Source: Mycolicibacterium moriokaense (GTDB lineage: Bacteria; Actinomycetota; Actinomycetes; Mycobacteriales; Mycobacteriaceae). Taken from it: 64,000 nucleotides of DNA. Shown piece after piece: positions 41,818 through 50,157 of the stretch. Positions within the stretch are counted from its first letter, which is position 1. Each line of letters opens with the position of its first letter. The position numbers were made by a program, and so were the translations under genes. The stretch is taken from assembly GCF_003347205.1 (NCBI RefSeq), contig NZ_QQBJ01000014.1, forward strand, positions 89,177 through 153,176, written 5' to 3'. The notes under the pieces were generated by a model that ran no database searches, had not been told where the DNA came from, and saw only the letters and a list, made by a program, of their open reading frames with translations.

Positions 41818-43631
41818 GGCGATGACCTTCGGTGCATCGACGATTCAGCAGCCGGGAATCCGTCGGATCGCCTTCGCGCAGTGATCCGGGAGTACGTGGC
41901 GCGCGCCAGGGAAAGTTGGCCTTTGGCCGCGTACAGCATCAACCGCGTGGCGGAGACCTTCTTCGGAACTGTCAACGTTCCTGTCAACCATTGCTCGCGT
42001 GCCTCGCGTCGGCGCATTTTTCCGCTGGAGGTGCGGGGTAACGTGCCCGGTGACAACAGTTCGACGTGGGCGGGCAGGATCCTGGTGCGTTCCCAGACCC
42101 GCAGCGAGACTTCGTTCGCCAGGTTCTGCGGGGGGTTGGGCGCGGTTTCGACGAGCATCGCCAGTGCCTCTTCGTCCTGATCTGTCGGGACGAAACCCAC
42201 GGCCACCGCACAGCCGGTGCGGACACCAGGCAATCCCTCCAGCGCCGCTTCGAAGTCCTGCGGCGTGTGGTTCGCGCCCCGGATGATGACGGTGTCCTTG
42301 TGCCTTCCGCACACGAAAAGCTCGCCGTCGTGGGTGAACCCGAGGTCTCCGGTGTCGAGCCAGCCGCGGTGCAGGGCCTGATCCGTCAGATCGGTCCGGG
42401 CAAAGTAACCCGCCATCACGCTGGGACTGCGCACGAAGATGCCGCCGACGCGGCCAGGTGGCACGGGCTGGGCATTCTCGTCCCGGATCTCGACCTCGAC
42501 GCCCGGCAGCGGGCGCCCCACGCTCACCAGTTCTTTGTCGCCCGGTTCGACGACGCCCGCGGACGCGAGGGTCTGTGCTTTCACCCCGAAGGTGTTGAAC
42601 TGTGTGCGAACCGGTTTGAAGGCCACTGCCAGCGAGGCTTCGGCCATGCCGTAGCACGGCGTGAGCGCCGACGCGTCAAAGCCCCAACGCGAGAACCGCT
42701 CGGCGAATCGGCGCTGCACGTTGGGGCTGACCGCCTCGGCGCCGTTCAAGGACAGTTGCCACGACGACAAGTCCACCCCGTCGAGTTCCTCGTCGCGGAT
42801 CCGGTCGACGCACAGGCCGAACGCGAAGTTGGGCGCCGCGGAGTAAGTGCCGCGATGTCGGGAGATTGCCCGCAGCCAGGCCGCGGGCTTCATGACGAAC
42901 AGCTCCGGCGGAAGCAGCACGAGCGGGATTTGAAGGTAGAACGCCGCCAGCAGATTTCCGATCAGGCCCATGTCGTGATAGAGGGGTAGCCACGTGACGC
43001 CGACGGGTTGGCGCGAATCTACGGAGTCCAGATAGCTGCCGATTGCGGCAAGGTTGTACAACAGGTTTCGGTGCGTCAGCGCGACGGGCTTGGGGTCGTG
43101 GGTGGTGCCCGAGGAGAACTGAATCAATGCGATGTCGTCGCCGACGGGCTGTACCTGACCGCCGCGGGCGCCCGCACCCAGGTCAGACGCGACGACGCAG
43201 CCCAGCCGGGGAGCCGCGTTCTGCACCGGCACTCCGAGGAATCGGCGGATGCGATCATCGGTCACCACCAGAGCGGCGTCCACCGCCTGCAACATCGCCG
43301 TCGTTCTCAGGTGGTACTCGTCGATCTTCCCCAGTCGCACGGGCGGATACAGCGGGACCGGGATGGCGCCCGCGCGCAGCACGCCGAAGAAACACTCCAC
43401 GAAGTCCACGCAGGTCGGTAGCACCAGTGCCACGCGGTCGCCCCGTCCTACGCCCCGGTCCAGGAGATCCGCTGCAACCGACACCGACCTCTCATGGATG
43501 CGAGCCATCGGAACCTCACGGTCGTCCTCGTCGAGGCTGACGAAGTAGAGGCTCTGCCCGGATTCTGCTGCGGCCGTGAGCGCTTCGTTGAGCGTCTCGC
43601 ATTTCGGGCTGACCGCCGGCCCGCCTTTCAC
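41814..43631 (-). CDS. fatty-acyl-AMP ligase (FAAL/FadD type)
   Basis: A 605-residue ANL enzyme: P-loop FSSGTTHDPKPVALTHRN (172-189), TWLPLYHDMGLIG, SLNGAEAV, PCYGMAEASLAV and the catalytic C-terminal Lys in RTSSGKMRRR. The NGAEAV and YGMAEA forms and the adjoining ACP gene favour a FAAL, which adenylates a fatty acid and loads an ACP without CoA. GTG 43631 overlaps the ACP stop (GTGA). It supplies the starter chain for the locus. Confidence 0.9.
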   Translation of the reverse strand: MKGGPAVSPKCETLNEALTAAAESGQSLYFVSLDEDDREVPMARIHERSVSVAADLLDRGVGRGDRVALVLPTCVDFVECFFGVLRAGAIPVPLYPPVRLGKIDEYHLRTTAMLQAVDAALVVTDDRIRRFLGVPVQNAAPRLGCVVASDLGAGARGGQVQPVGDDIALIQFSSGTTHDPKPVALTHRNLLYNLAAIGSYLDSVDSRQPVGVTWLPLYHDMGLIGNLLAAFYLQIPLVLLPPELFVMKPAAWLRAISRHRGTYSAAPNFAFGLCVDRIRDEELDGVDLSSWQLSLNGAEAVSPNVQRRFAERFSRWGFDASALTPCYGMAEASLAVAFKPVRTQFNTFGVKAQTLASAGVVEPGDKELVSVGRPLPGVEVEIRDENAQPVPPGRVGGIFVRSPSVMAGYFARTDLTDQALHRGWLDTGDLGFTHDGELFVCGRHKDTVIIRGANHTPQDFEAALEGLPGVRTGCAVAVGFVPTDQDEEALAMLVETAPNPPQNLANEVSLRVWERTRILPAHVELLSPGTLPRTSSGKMRRREAREQWLTGTLTVPKKVSATRLMLYAAKGQLSLARATYSRITARRRSDGFPAAESSMHRRSSP

Positions 43632-43894
43632 GGCAGCTTCTCGATTCTCCGCACGACGAGCCTCGCAAGATCGCCGACGGTGCGCAGCTCGTCACCATCG
43701 TCGGCGTCGAGCTCGATGTGGTAGCGCGACTCGATTCTCAGCACAAGCGACATCACCTTGAGTGAATCCAGACCGCCCTCTTGCAGGGCCGACTCGGCCC
43801 CGAGATTCGCCGCCGGCGTCTCAGCCCGGATCATCTCGATGATCTCTTTTGTCACCTCGGCCACCTGTGCGGATTGGCCCGTCGACAACGTCAT
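43628..43894 (-). CDS. stand-alone acyl carrier protein
   Basis: An 88-residue acidic, helical protein with LGAESALQEGGLDSLKVMSLVLRIESRYHIEL; Ser44 in GLDSL is the phosphopantetheine site. It is coupled to the FAAL gene (GTGA overlap), so it is its most likely partner. It would carry the acyl chain through the dehydrogenase and later steps. An 85-base gap separates it from the upstream KAS III homologue. Confidence 0.92.
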   Translation of the reverse strand: MTLSTGQSAQVAEVTKEIIEMIRAETPAANLGAESALQEGGLDSLKVMSLVLRIESRYHIELDADDGDELRTVGDLARLVVRRIEKLP

Positions 43895-43979
43895 GACATA
43901 CCTCCCATTGTGGTGAACACTGCGCGCGGCGACAGGCGCCCGCGTTGCCGACGAGCGGGCCGTGTGGAGCCGAATCGAG

Positions 43980-45014
43980 TCATCGCCGCGTCCCTCCCCA
44001 TTCGATGGCGGCGGCGCCGGCGAAGTCGCCGGCGTTGGCGAAGCCCGCCATCATCACGACGTCACCCGCCTTGACCTGACCGTCCACGATCGCAGCCTCG
44101 AGGCTGACCGGGATGCCGACGGCGAACAGATTGCCGCACTCGCCGAACGTGTTTCGATGACGTTCGTGGGGAAGCTCCAGGGCTTCGTCCCAGTTTCGGA
44201 GCAGCAGCCGATTCGGCTGGTTGGTGACCAAGAGGTCGAGGTCCTTGGGTTTCACCCCGATGCGATCGCACACCGCATGCACCACCTCGGGCACGATTCG
44301 GTTTCCCCGAGACAGCACCTTCATGATCTTGCCCTCGTTGAAGCCGACATGGCCTTCGCCGGGGCCTGCCTGCCACCACCGCCGTGGCGGGTCGCATTCC
44401 AGCGTCATGTCGACGGCATTCTGACCGTAGAACCGGCACTCGACGTCGAGCACCGGCGATTCGTCGGACACCGTCACCAAGCCCACTGCTGCGCCATCTC
44501 CTGGGACCGATGACTGGGCGAGCTTGCGCACCGACTGTTGCTCGAACACCTTTCCCGCGGCGCTCGCCGAGACCGCAATCAGCGCGGTGCTTCCTGCACC
44601 GGACGCCAGGAGCTTGCGAGCCAGGCTCAACATGTATACGAACGACGCACACCCGCTGTTGTGCACGTCGATCACCCACTCAGGCGTCATTCCGAGTCGG
44701 TGGGCGAGCTCACCCCCGGCGCCGATGATCGGAAGGTCGGGCATCTGCGAATGCGTCAGCAACACGTCGACGTCTTCCAGCACATCGCCGCCGTGACGGG
44801 CCATCAAGTTTCTGGCGGCCCGCTCGATCATGTCGACATTCGACTCGTCGATACCTGAGTGGTGGCGGTAATCGGGGGGTGCGAACATCGGGCTGTCACG
44901 CAGCGAGTCGTCACCCGACTGACTGGTGTACCACTCTGCCGGCACGCGGTTCTCCGGCAGATAGGTCGCGATGTCGATCAGGCTGACCGGTCGCTGCTGC
45001 GTGTCGGTAGTCAT
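43980..45014 (-). CDS. KAS III-like ketosynthase or acyltransferase, altered active site
   Basis: A 344-residue thiolase-fold protein. The nucleophile is present: IDVHNSGCASFVYML, Cys122. The position of the catalytic His of FabH (HQAN) reads VTNQPN, so Asn265 replaces His, while the later Asn is kept (FGECGNLFAVG, Asn295). A Cys-only site would still accept an acyl group but should not decarboxylate malonyl-ACP well, so it may be an acyltransferase (inference). ATG 45014. It lies between the SRPBCC and ACP genes. Confidence 0.85.
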   Translation of the reverse strand: MTTDTQQRPVSLIDIATYLPENRVPAEWYTSQSGDDSLRDSPMFAPPDYRHHSGIDESNVDMIERAARNLMARHGGDVLEDVDVLLTHSQMPDLPIIGAGGELAHRLGMTPEWVIDVHNSGCASFVYMLSLARKLLASGAGSTALIAVSASAAGKVFEQQSVRKLAQSSVPGDGAAVGLVTVSDESPVLDVECRFYGQNAVDMTLECDPPRRWWQAGPGEGHVGFNEGKIMKVLSRGNRIVPEVVHAVCDRIGVKPKDLDLLVTNQPNRLLLRNWDEALELPHERHRNTFGECGNLFAVGIPVSLEAAIVDGQVKAGDVVMMAGFANAGDFAGAAAIEWGGTRR

Positions 45015-45039
45015 GCGTTCCCCTCGTTACGGCCGGTAC

Positions 45040-45705
45040 TCATCGCATCCAGGCGGGAGTGATAGGAAGGCCGTTGCGGTGCCGAAACTCCGCTATCGCC
45101 TTGAGGTTTCTCAACTCAAGCGTGTGGCCCGCGCCGAACATGTCCCAGAAGTCACCGACCCACACCGGGCGCTCCGGCGGCGCGCTCTCCGGATAAGGGT
45201 TCTCGTCATAGAACGGGTGATGGCAATTGGTCCACAGCACAACCGAACCGGGCTTGTCGAACACCTGCTGGGCGTCGAGAACCCGCATCACGTAGATCAT
45301 CCACAGGTGCTTGCCCTGATCCCACGCGCAGTGGTAGTCGACCGTGCCGGCGTCTTTGTTGGCGACCGTGCGGGTGAATATCTTCGTCTCCGAGCCGAGG
45401 CGGTCATAGGCAAGCCACAATCCCGGTTCCTCTGTGGGTGTGAACCCGCGCAGACTGTAGGTCCACTCCTCCAGGCTGCGGGTGTCGGACAGGTAGTCGA
45501 ACAGCTCGTCGGGCGGGCAGTCGATATATCCGTTGACGGTGCAGAATTCGCCGTACACCTCGTCGTGGGGATATACCGAGCGGATCATCTCCATGATGAT
45601 CGGGGTGGCTTTCGGCCGCGGCGAGGTCTCGATGCGAATGACGTCGTCGAGCGGATCCGACGTGCCGGTGTGAAGTGCGATGTCCTCAAGTGCGGGCAAC
45701 GACAT
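45040..45705 (-). CDS. SRPBCC (START-like) domain protein
   Basis: A 221-residue protein with YGEFCTVNGYIDCPPDELFDYLSDTRSLEEWTYSLRGFTP, the strand-helix-helix opening of SRPBCC hydrophobic-pocket proteins, and an aromatic, Trp-rich C-terminal part. Some members act as aromatase/cyclases or lipid binders in polyketide pathways; others have no enzyme activity. ATG 45705 follows AGGAGGG and overlaps the ThDP gene by 20 bases, so its ribosome site lies in that gene and translation is coupled. Confidence 0.7.
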   Translation of the reverse strand: MSLPALEDIALHTGTSDPLDDVIRIETSPRPKATPIIMEMIRSVYPHDEVYGEFCTVNGYIDCPPDELFDYLSDTRSLEEWTYSLRGFTPTEEPGLWLAYDRLGSETKIFTRTVANKDAGTVDYHCAWDQGKHLWMIYVMRVLDAQQVFDKPGSVVLWTNCHHPFYDENPYPESAPPERPVWVGDFWDMFGAGHTLELRNLKAIAEFRHRNGLPITPAWMR

Positions 45706-47458
45706 TGGAGTGACCCTCCTTGTTGGTCGAGTGATCTTCGGTACTAGAACTCTGAGAAGCGGGCCTGCCCAAAAATGCTGCGAAGGGCGGTATTTCGTCC
45801 GCGGAGCACTTGATGCTGATGACTGATGGTCCGCGCACGTCCAGCGCGGCCTGCAGGGCACCGGGCAGTTCGTCGATGTCTTCGACGTGCACCGCGGCCA
45901 ACTCGGGGAACATTGCGGCCAGTCCCGCTCCCAGGCGGCTCGGCCCAAACCTGTTATAGCTGTACAGGTCGTTGTAGAAGAGTTGCTCGCGCGTGACGCA
46001 CATGGCGTGCGCCTGATTGTCGAAGAGCAGGAACGTGACCGGTAGCCGGTATTGCAGCGCGGTGTGAATTTCCATGCCGTGCATATAGAAAGCGCCATCT
46101 CCGGCGATCACGACCGTGCGGCGTCGTCGGCTGAAGGCCATCCCGATGCCCGCCCCGAAGCTGTAGCCCATGCCGCCGTGTCCGAGCGCGACCATGAACC
46201 GGCCGTCCCGGCGAACCGGCAGATAGTGGATGGCCGACGCCCCCACGTTGCCGGCGTCCACCACGATGTCGACGCCAGGGGGCAGAGCGGCGTCGAGCAT
46301 CCTCATCGTGTCGCGGTACCGCAGTCCCGGTCCGTCATGCGCGGGCGGCTGCAGCTCGGCCCGCGGGACCAGATCCGGCACCCGCACATGGGTGGCCCGG
46401 CCGTTCCCGCTGAGTGCCTGGATCAGTAGTCGTAACGAGACGCCCAAGTCATCCGTGTGGATGTGGCTGCACGGCACATATGGGGGCGCGGAGCCGATGG
46501 AGAAAACCGGAACAGAGGCCAGCGCCGTCTCCAACCCGGCGCGTGCGGTCACAGTGAGCCGCGTCCCCAACAGGAGACACAGCCCGCTGTCGGCCAGCGC
46601 CGTCGCAACTCCTGGATGCCCCATCACTCCAGCCACACCGAGTGCCGACGACGATCCCATACCGGAAATGCCCGCGACATCCTTGGCGTCGGGAACCGTC
46701 GCCACGCGGGCGCGCAACATCGCCCGCAGCCGCTCCAACTCGATGCGGGCATCGTCGCGAGCGACCTGCTCACCGGCGATGATCGTGATCTGCCCGAGCG
46801 TTCGCCGCAAGGCCGCCGCAATCGGTTGCGGATCGCCGATCGCCGTCTGGGCCTGGCTGGTTGCAGTCGGCCTGTGATGCCCCTCGGCGATGTCAGCGAG
46901 GGTGTCTTGCTGAATGCTTTTGGGCAACAGCAGTACTGCGGGGCCACCGGTCCTGGCGGCCGCGATGGCCTCAGGCAACGCCCGCACGATGTCGCGTGGA
47001 TCAACGATTCGCTGGCAGAACACCGACACCGCCGTGAACAGCGCTTCTGCGTTCAGTGCGCCGTTGAGGCCGCTGGTGTCCTGAAACGCACCGCAGCCGT
47101 CGAGGGACATCGGAGGCTGACCGATCAGTGCGAGCACCGGCACCCGGCTGGCCAGCGATTCGGCCAGGCCCGGCACCGTATTGAGGCATCCTCCGCCGGA
47201 CGTTGCGCAGACCACTCCGAGCCCGGCGCCGCTGCGACTGTAGCCGTCGGCCATGGTCGCCGCAGAGAACTCATGCTTTGCCAGCACCGCGGTGATAGCG
47301 GTGTTGAAGAAGGCGGCGTCGTAGAGGTCCTCGATGTTGGCGCCATCGACCCCGAAGATGTGACCGACGCCGATCTCCACGAGATGGTCGACGATGTAAT
47401 CGACTACGCGCGATCGCCCCGCTGGACCTCCGCCGGTTGTTCGACGGCCATCCCCCAT
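45686..47458 (-). CDS. thiamine-diphosphate-dependent enzyme (acetolactate synthase-like)
   Basis: A 590-residue ThDP enzyme: N-terminal Pyr domain with FGVDGANIEDLYDAA, catalytic Glu63 in AKHEFSAATMADGYSR; a central domain; and the PP domain with GDGAFYMHGMEIHTALQYRLPVTFLLFDN (GDG at 453, Asn481). It should decarboxylate a 2-oxoacid and transfer the carbanion to an acceptor, making an acyloin, or work like PigD-type C-C ligases. ATG 47458 is preceded by GGAGGG. As the first gene of the leftward run it sets the operon start. Confidence 0.88.
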   Translation of the reverse strand: MGDGRRTTGGGPAGRSRVVDYIVDHLVEIGVGHIFGVDGANIEDLYDAAFFNTAITAVLAKHEFSAATMADGYSRSGAGLGVVCATSGGGCLNTVPGLAESLASRVPVLALIGQPPMSLDGCGAFQDTSGLNGALNAEALFTAVSVFCQRIVDPRDIVRALPEAIAAARTGGPAVLLLPKSIQQDTLADIAEGHHRPTATSQAQTAIGDPQPIAAALRRTLGQITIIAGEQVARDDARIELERLRAMLRARVATVPDAKDVAGISGMGSSSALGVAGVMGHPGVATALADSGLCLLLGTRLTVTARAGLETALASVPVFSIGSAPPYVPCSHIHTDDLGVSLRLLIQALSGNGRATHVRVPDLVPRAELQPPAHDGPGLRYRDTMRMLDAALPPGVDIVVDAGNVGASAIHYLPVRRDGRFMVALGHGGMGYSFGAGIGMAFSRRRRTVVIAGDGAFYMHGMEIHTALQYRLPVTFLLFDNQAHAMCVTREQLFYNDLYSYNRFGPSRLGAGLAAMFPELAAVHVEDIDELPGALQAALDVRGPSVISIKCSADEIPPFAAFLGRPASQSSSTEDHSTNKEGHSNVVART

Positions 47459-48716
47459 AACGCCCTCCGTATGCCGCTCCGCCAACAATTTCATCCGTCC
47501 GCAGATGGGGCCTGTGAGCCCACACGGTACAACTCTTCACAGAAAGCGTCGGCCGATTTTCACAATTGATCGAGAGAAATCTTTGCGCGATGCGTACTGG
47601 CCGCGCCGCGAGTCGAGCGCCGGCCTGTTCCGGCACTGCCGATCGCCCTCGTCGCAGGTAGGCAAACAATTTGAAAGCGGTAGTGCTGTCAGGTAGCCAG
47701 GAGACCGCCAAATCACAACGTTGCGATACATAGCCACGTGTGTCTGACGATGATGTGTCCAGCAACCAAACGGTCGGTAATCGGGTGCTGTGATCTCTGG
47801 GAGCGTCATGCTGGGAACACGCGCAGCCGACCTTCCGCAGACACCTCGGCGCGCCACTTCTGACACTTCCCTACGGATGGCAAGAGGAGCGCTTTAGCCT
47901 GTATAGAGTAACTAAATAAAACCTCAGGGGGTTGCTCCAGAACTGATTGTGAAAATCACGGCACACAGGGCGGCGGCGCACCTATGATCGGACTCCATCG
48001 GGCGCTACTGGAACCGACACGTCGGGGAATTGTTTCGTTCGGCACATTCCGGAGCTTGCCGGCGTCCAGTTGGGCAAGGGGGTTGACTTGTTTGCTGGAT
48101 GTATGACACTCGCAGCGAGGCCATCCTTGAGATCGTTGAAAGGGCAAAGGTCCGTCAAGGGCTTCAGCTTGACTGTGAAGCCCCTTGTGAGTTGTTGTGC
48201 GGCCACCGGAATCGGTGAAATTCGAGCGAAATGCAGTTTGACGTATTTCCCGCGCTTTGCAATGCGTAATTCATTTCTTCGAAATAGCAATTTAGTCCGG
48301 CAACATTCCATTGCCGATCCGCCTCGATTCATCGCCGAGGCGGGGTTGCATCAGGCGCCTGGGGTCTGCGGCGATCTCCGACGGAAGTTCATGACGGTGA
48401 CCGCGGATCCGGGGGCCCGGCGGCGGCGCCTCAAGCCCCGTTGCGCTGCCGGCCCGTCAGGCGAGGGCCCGGCGACATCCCGACACCCACGCGCAGTCCT
48501 ACCAACAGGTAGGGTTTGCTGGCCGGCTGGCTCCCCTACCAGCGCTCTTCCCGGCCAGTCCGGCGTTGCTGGGCGCTTTCGCCGCAGCAGCGATGCCTTC
48601 GCCGAGACACGTGCAATGCGCATGACGTCCGTGTCTGGAGGGTATCGCCGGCCCGCCTTCGCAACAGGCCACGAGGTTGCTGGGTTGAGCAAGCTCGAGC
48701 ATCCGGGGAATAACAA
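47459..48716. other. 1.26-kb gene-free spacer between divergent biosynthetic operons
   Basis: The spacer contains no convincing gene. Base composition looks clearly more A/T-rich than the flanks (for example around 47890-47960 and 48230-48300). A plus-strand frame (48070-48720) is Arg/Pro/Ser-rich without a domain. Visible structures are a hairpin at 48157-48186 and a GGTAGGG / CCCTACC repeat (48508-48514 and 48534-48540). It must hold the promoters of both operons and may hold an RNA or a decayed regulator. Confidence 0.45.
48157..48186. other. strong hairpin in divergent spacer
   Basis: AAGGGCTTCA (48157-48166) pairs with TGAAGCCCCTT (48176-48186) with one bulged C and a 9-base loop. No gene ends nearby, so it is unexplained: terminator of a small RNA or a leader structure are possibilities. 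Confidence 0.4.
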
Positions 48717-50060
48717 ATGACGGCGACACAATCCGTTAAATTGACTCCGGCGACATTTCCGGCGCCGTTCAGCCTAATTCAAGCGGTCGCCGCCGGCGTT
48801 GATCCGGTGGGCTTTTTCAAACGGCGGGCGGGACAAAGCGGGCCTATCGTCCTCAATTTTCCCGGCCTCGGCCAAGTCCTCTTTTTCGGCACCAAGGAGG
48901 GTGCGCGTGAGGTCCTGACCATCCCCTCGACACACAGCCGGGCACCTACGCCGAACCCGATCGAACCGGTCGTCGGTCCGGGATCCCTGATTCTGATTTC
49001 GGGTGATCAACACCGACGCGAACGTGCGCTGTTGACGCCCGCCTTCCATGGCGAACGGGTCAAGAACTACGCCGACGTGATCGCCAGTGCCACCCGCGAG
49101 GAGATCAGCTCGCTGCGAAAGGGTCAATGCGTCGCCGTTCAGCCGATATCTGTGGCGATCACCCTTCACGTTGCGATCCGGGTGGTGTTCAGTGTCGCCG
49201 ACCGGTCCCGGCGGCAGTTGTACACAGAGGCCGTACAGGCCTTGATACGGGCCAACACCGCGCCCCTGATGCTTGTGCCCGCGTTGCGTCGAAGCCTCGG
49301 CGGTTGGGGGCCGTGGGCGAGGCTCCTGCGATTTCGAGACCGCCTCGACGCGCTGTTGTCCGAAGACATGGAGGTTCGAAAGGCCGGCGGGTTGCCTGCC
49401 AGCGACATGCTCGACGTACTGCTGTCGGCGACGGACGAGGACGGGGCACGACACAGCGAGCAGGAGATGCATGATCAACTGCGCACGCTGCTTGCCGCGG
49501 GTCATGAGACCACCGCGACGACTCTCGCCTGGGCGCTGTACCACATTTTTCGGGATGACTCGGTAGCCCGGAGACTGTCCGATGAACTCGGCGGGTGCAC
49601 GACACCCGTGGAGATGACCGGGTTGCCCTACCTCGGTGCCGTCATACAGGAGACACTTCGGATGCATCCGCCGGTACCGATCGTTCTTCGTCGTCTCACG
49701 GCGCCGCGCACCATTGACAATGTCTCGCGCGACGCCGGAGATATCGTGGGCGTCGCTCTGCACGCGCTGCATTTCAATCCCTCGCTCTGGCCGCAGCCAG
49801 ACCGGTTCGACCCCGAACGATTTATCGGCCGCAAGCCCTCACCGTTCGAGTACGCGCCGTTCGGTGGCGGCTACCGGCGCTGCATCGGTGCGTCGTTCGC
49901 GTTCAATGAACTGGCCGTGGCCATCGGCACGATTCTGCAGAACGTCGAGCTGCGAATGCCGCTGCGCGAACGGAACCGACCACCGCCGCGTTCCGTCGCG
50001 CGCGGTATCGCCGTGGCGCCACAGCGCAAAATCATGCTCGAAGTCGTCGAGCGATGTTGA
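48717..50060 (+). CDS. cytochrome P450 of biosynthetic locus
   Basis: A 447-residue P450 with AGHETTATT (261-269), ExxR as ETLR (312-315), and heme loop FGGGYRRCIGASFA with Cys389. It is longer than the island P450 and looks like the class of mycobacterial CYPs that share the FGGGxRRCxG loop (CYP135-140 group). It should hydroxylate the pathway intermediate or product (inference). ATG 48717. It begins the rightward operon with the oxidase at 50158. Confidence 0.92.
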   Translation: MTATQSVKLTPATFPAPFSLIQAVAAGVDPVGFFKRRAGQSGPIVLNFPGLGQVLFFGTKEGAREVLTIPSTHSRAPTPNPIEPVVGPGSLILISGDQHRRERALLTPAFHGERVKNYADVIASATREEISSLRKGQCVAVQPISVAITLHVAIRVVFSVADRSRRQLYTEAVQALIRANTAPLMLVPALRRSLGGWGPWARLLRFRDRLDALLSEDMEVRKAGGLPASDMLDVLLSATDEDGARHSEQEMHDQLRTLLAAGHETTATTLAWALYHIFRDDSVARRLSDELGGCTTPVEMTGLPYLGAVIQETLRMHPPVPIVLRRLTAPRTIDNVSRDAGDIVGVALHALHFNPSLWPQPDRFDPERFIGRKPSPFEYAPFGGGYRRCIGASFAFNELAVAIGTILQNVELRMPLRERNRPPPRSVARGIAVAPQRKIMLEVVERC

Positions 50061-50157
50061 AGCCGGTCACTTCTGACGACGTTCTCGCTGCAGGAGAAGA
50101 GATGACCTTGGCGCATTCCAACAAGTTATCCGGCCACCTAAACCAGAGGGGCAGATC

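Noticed and set aside
48070-48720. 216-residue plus-strand frame in the biosynthetic spacer
   Set aside because: Arg/Pro/Ser-rich without domain, signal or ribosome site; it runs into the P450 start in a different frame. Kept only as an unexplained region.
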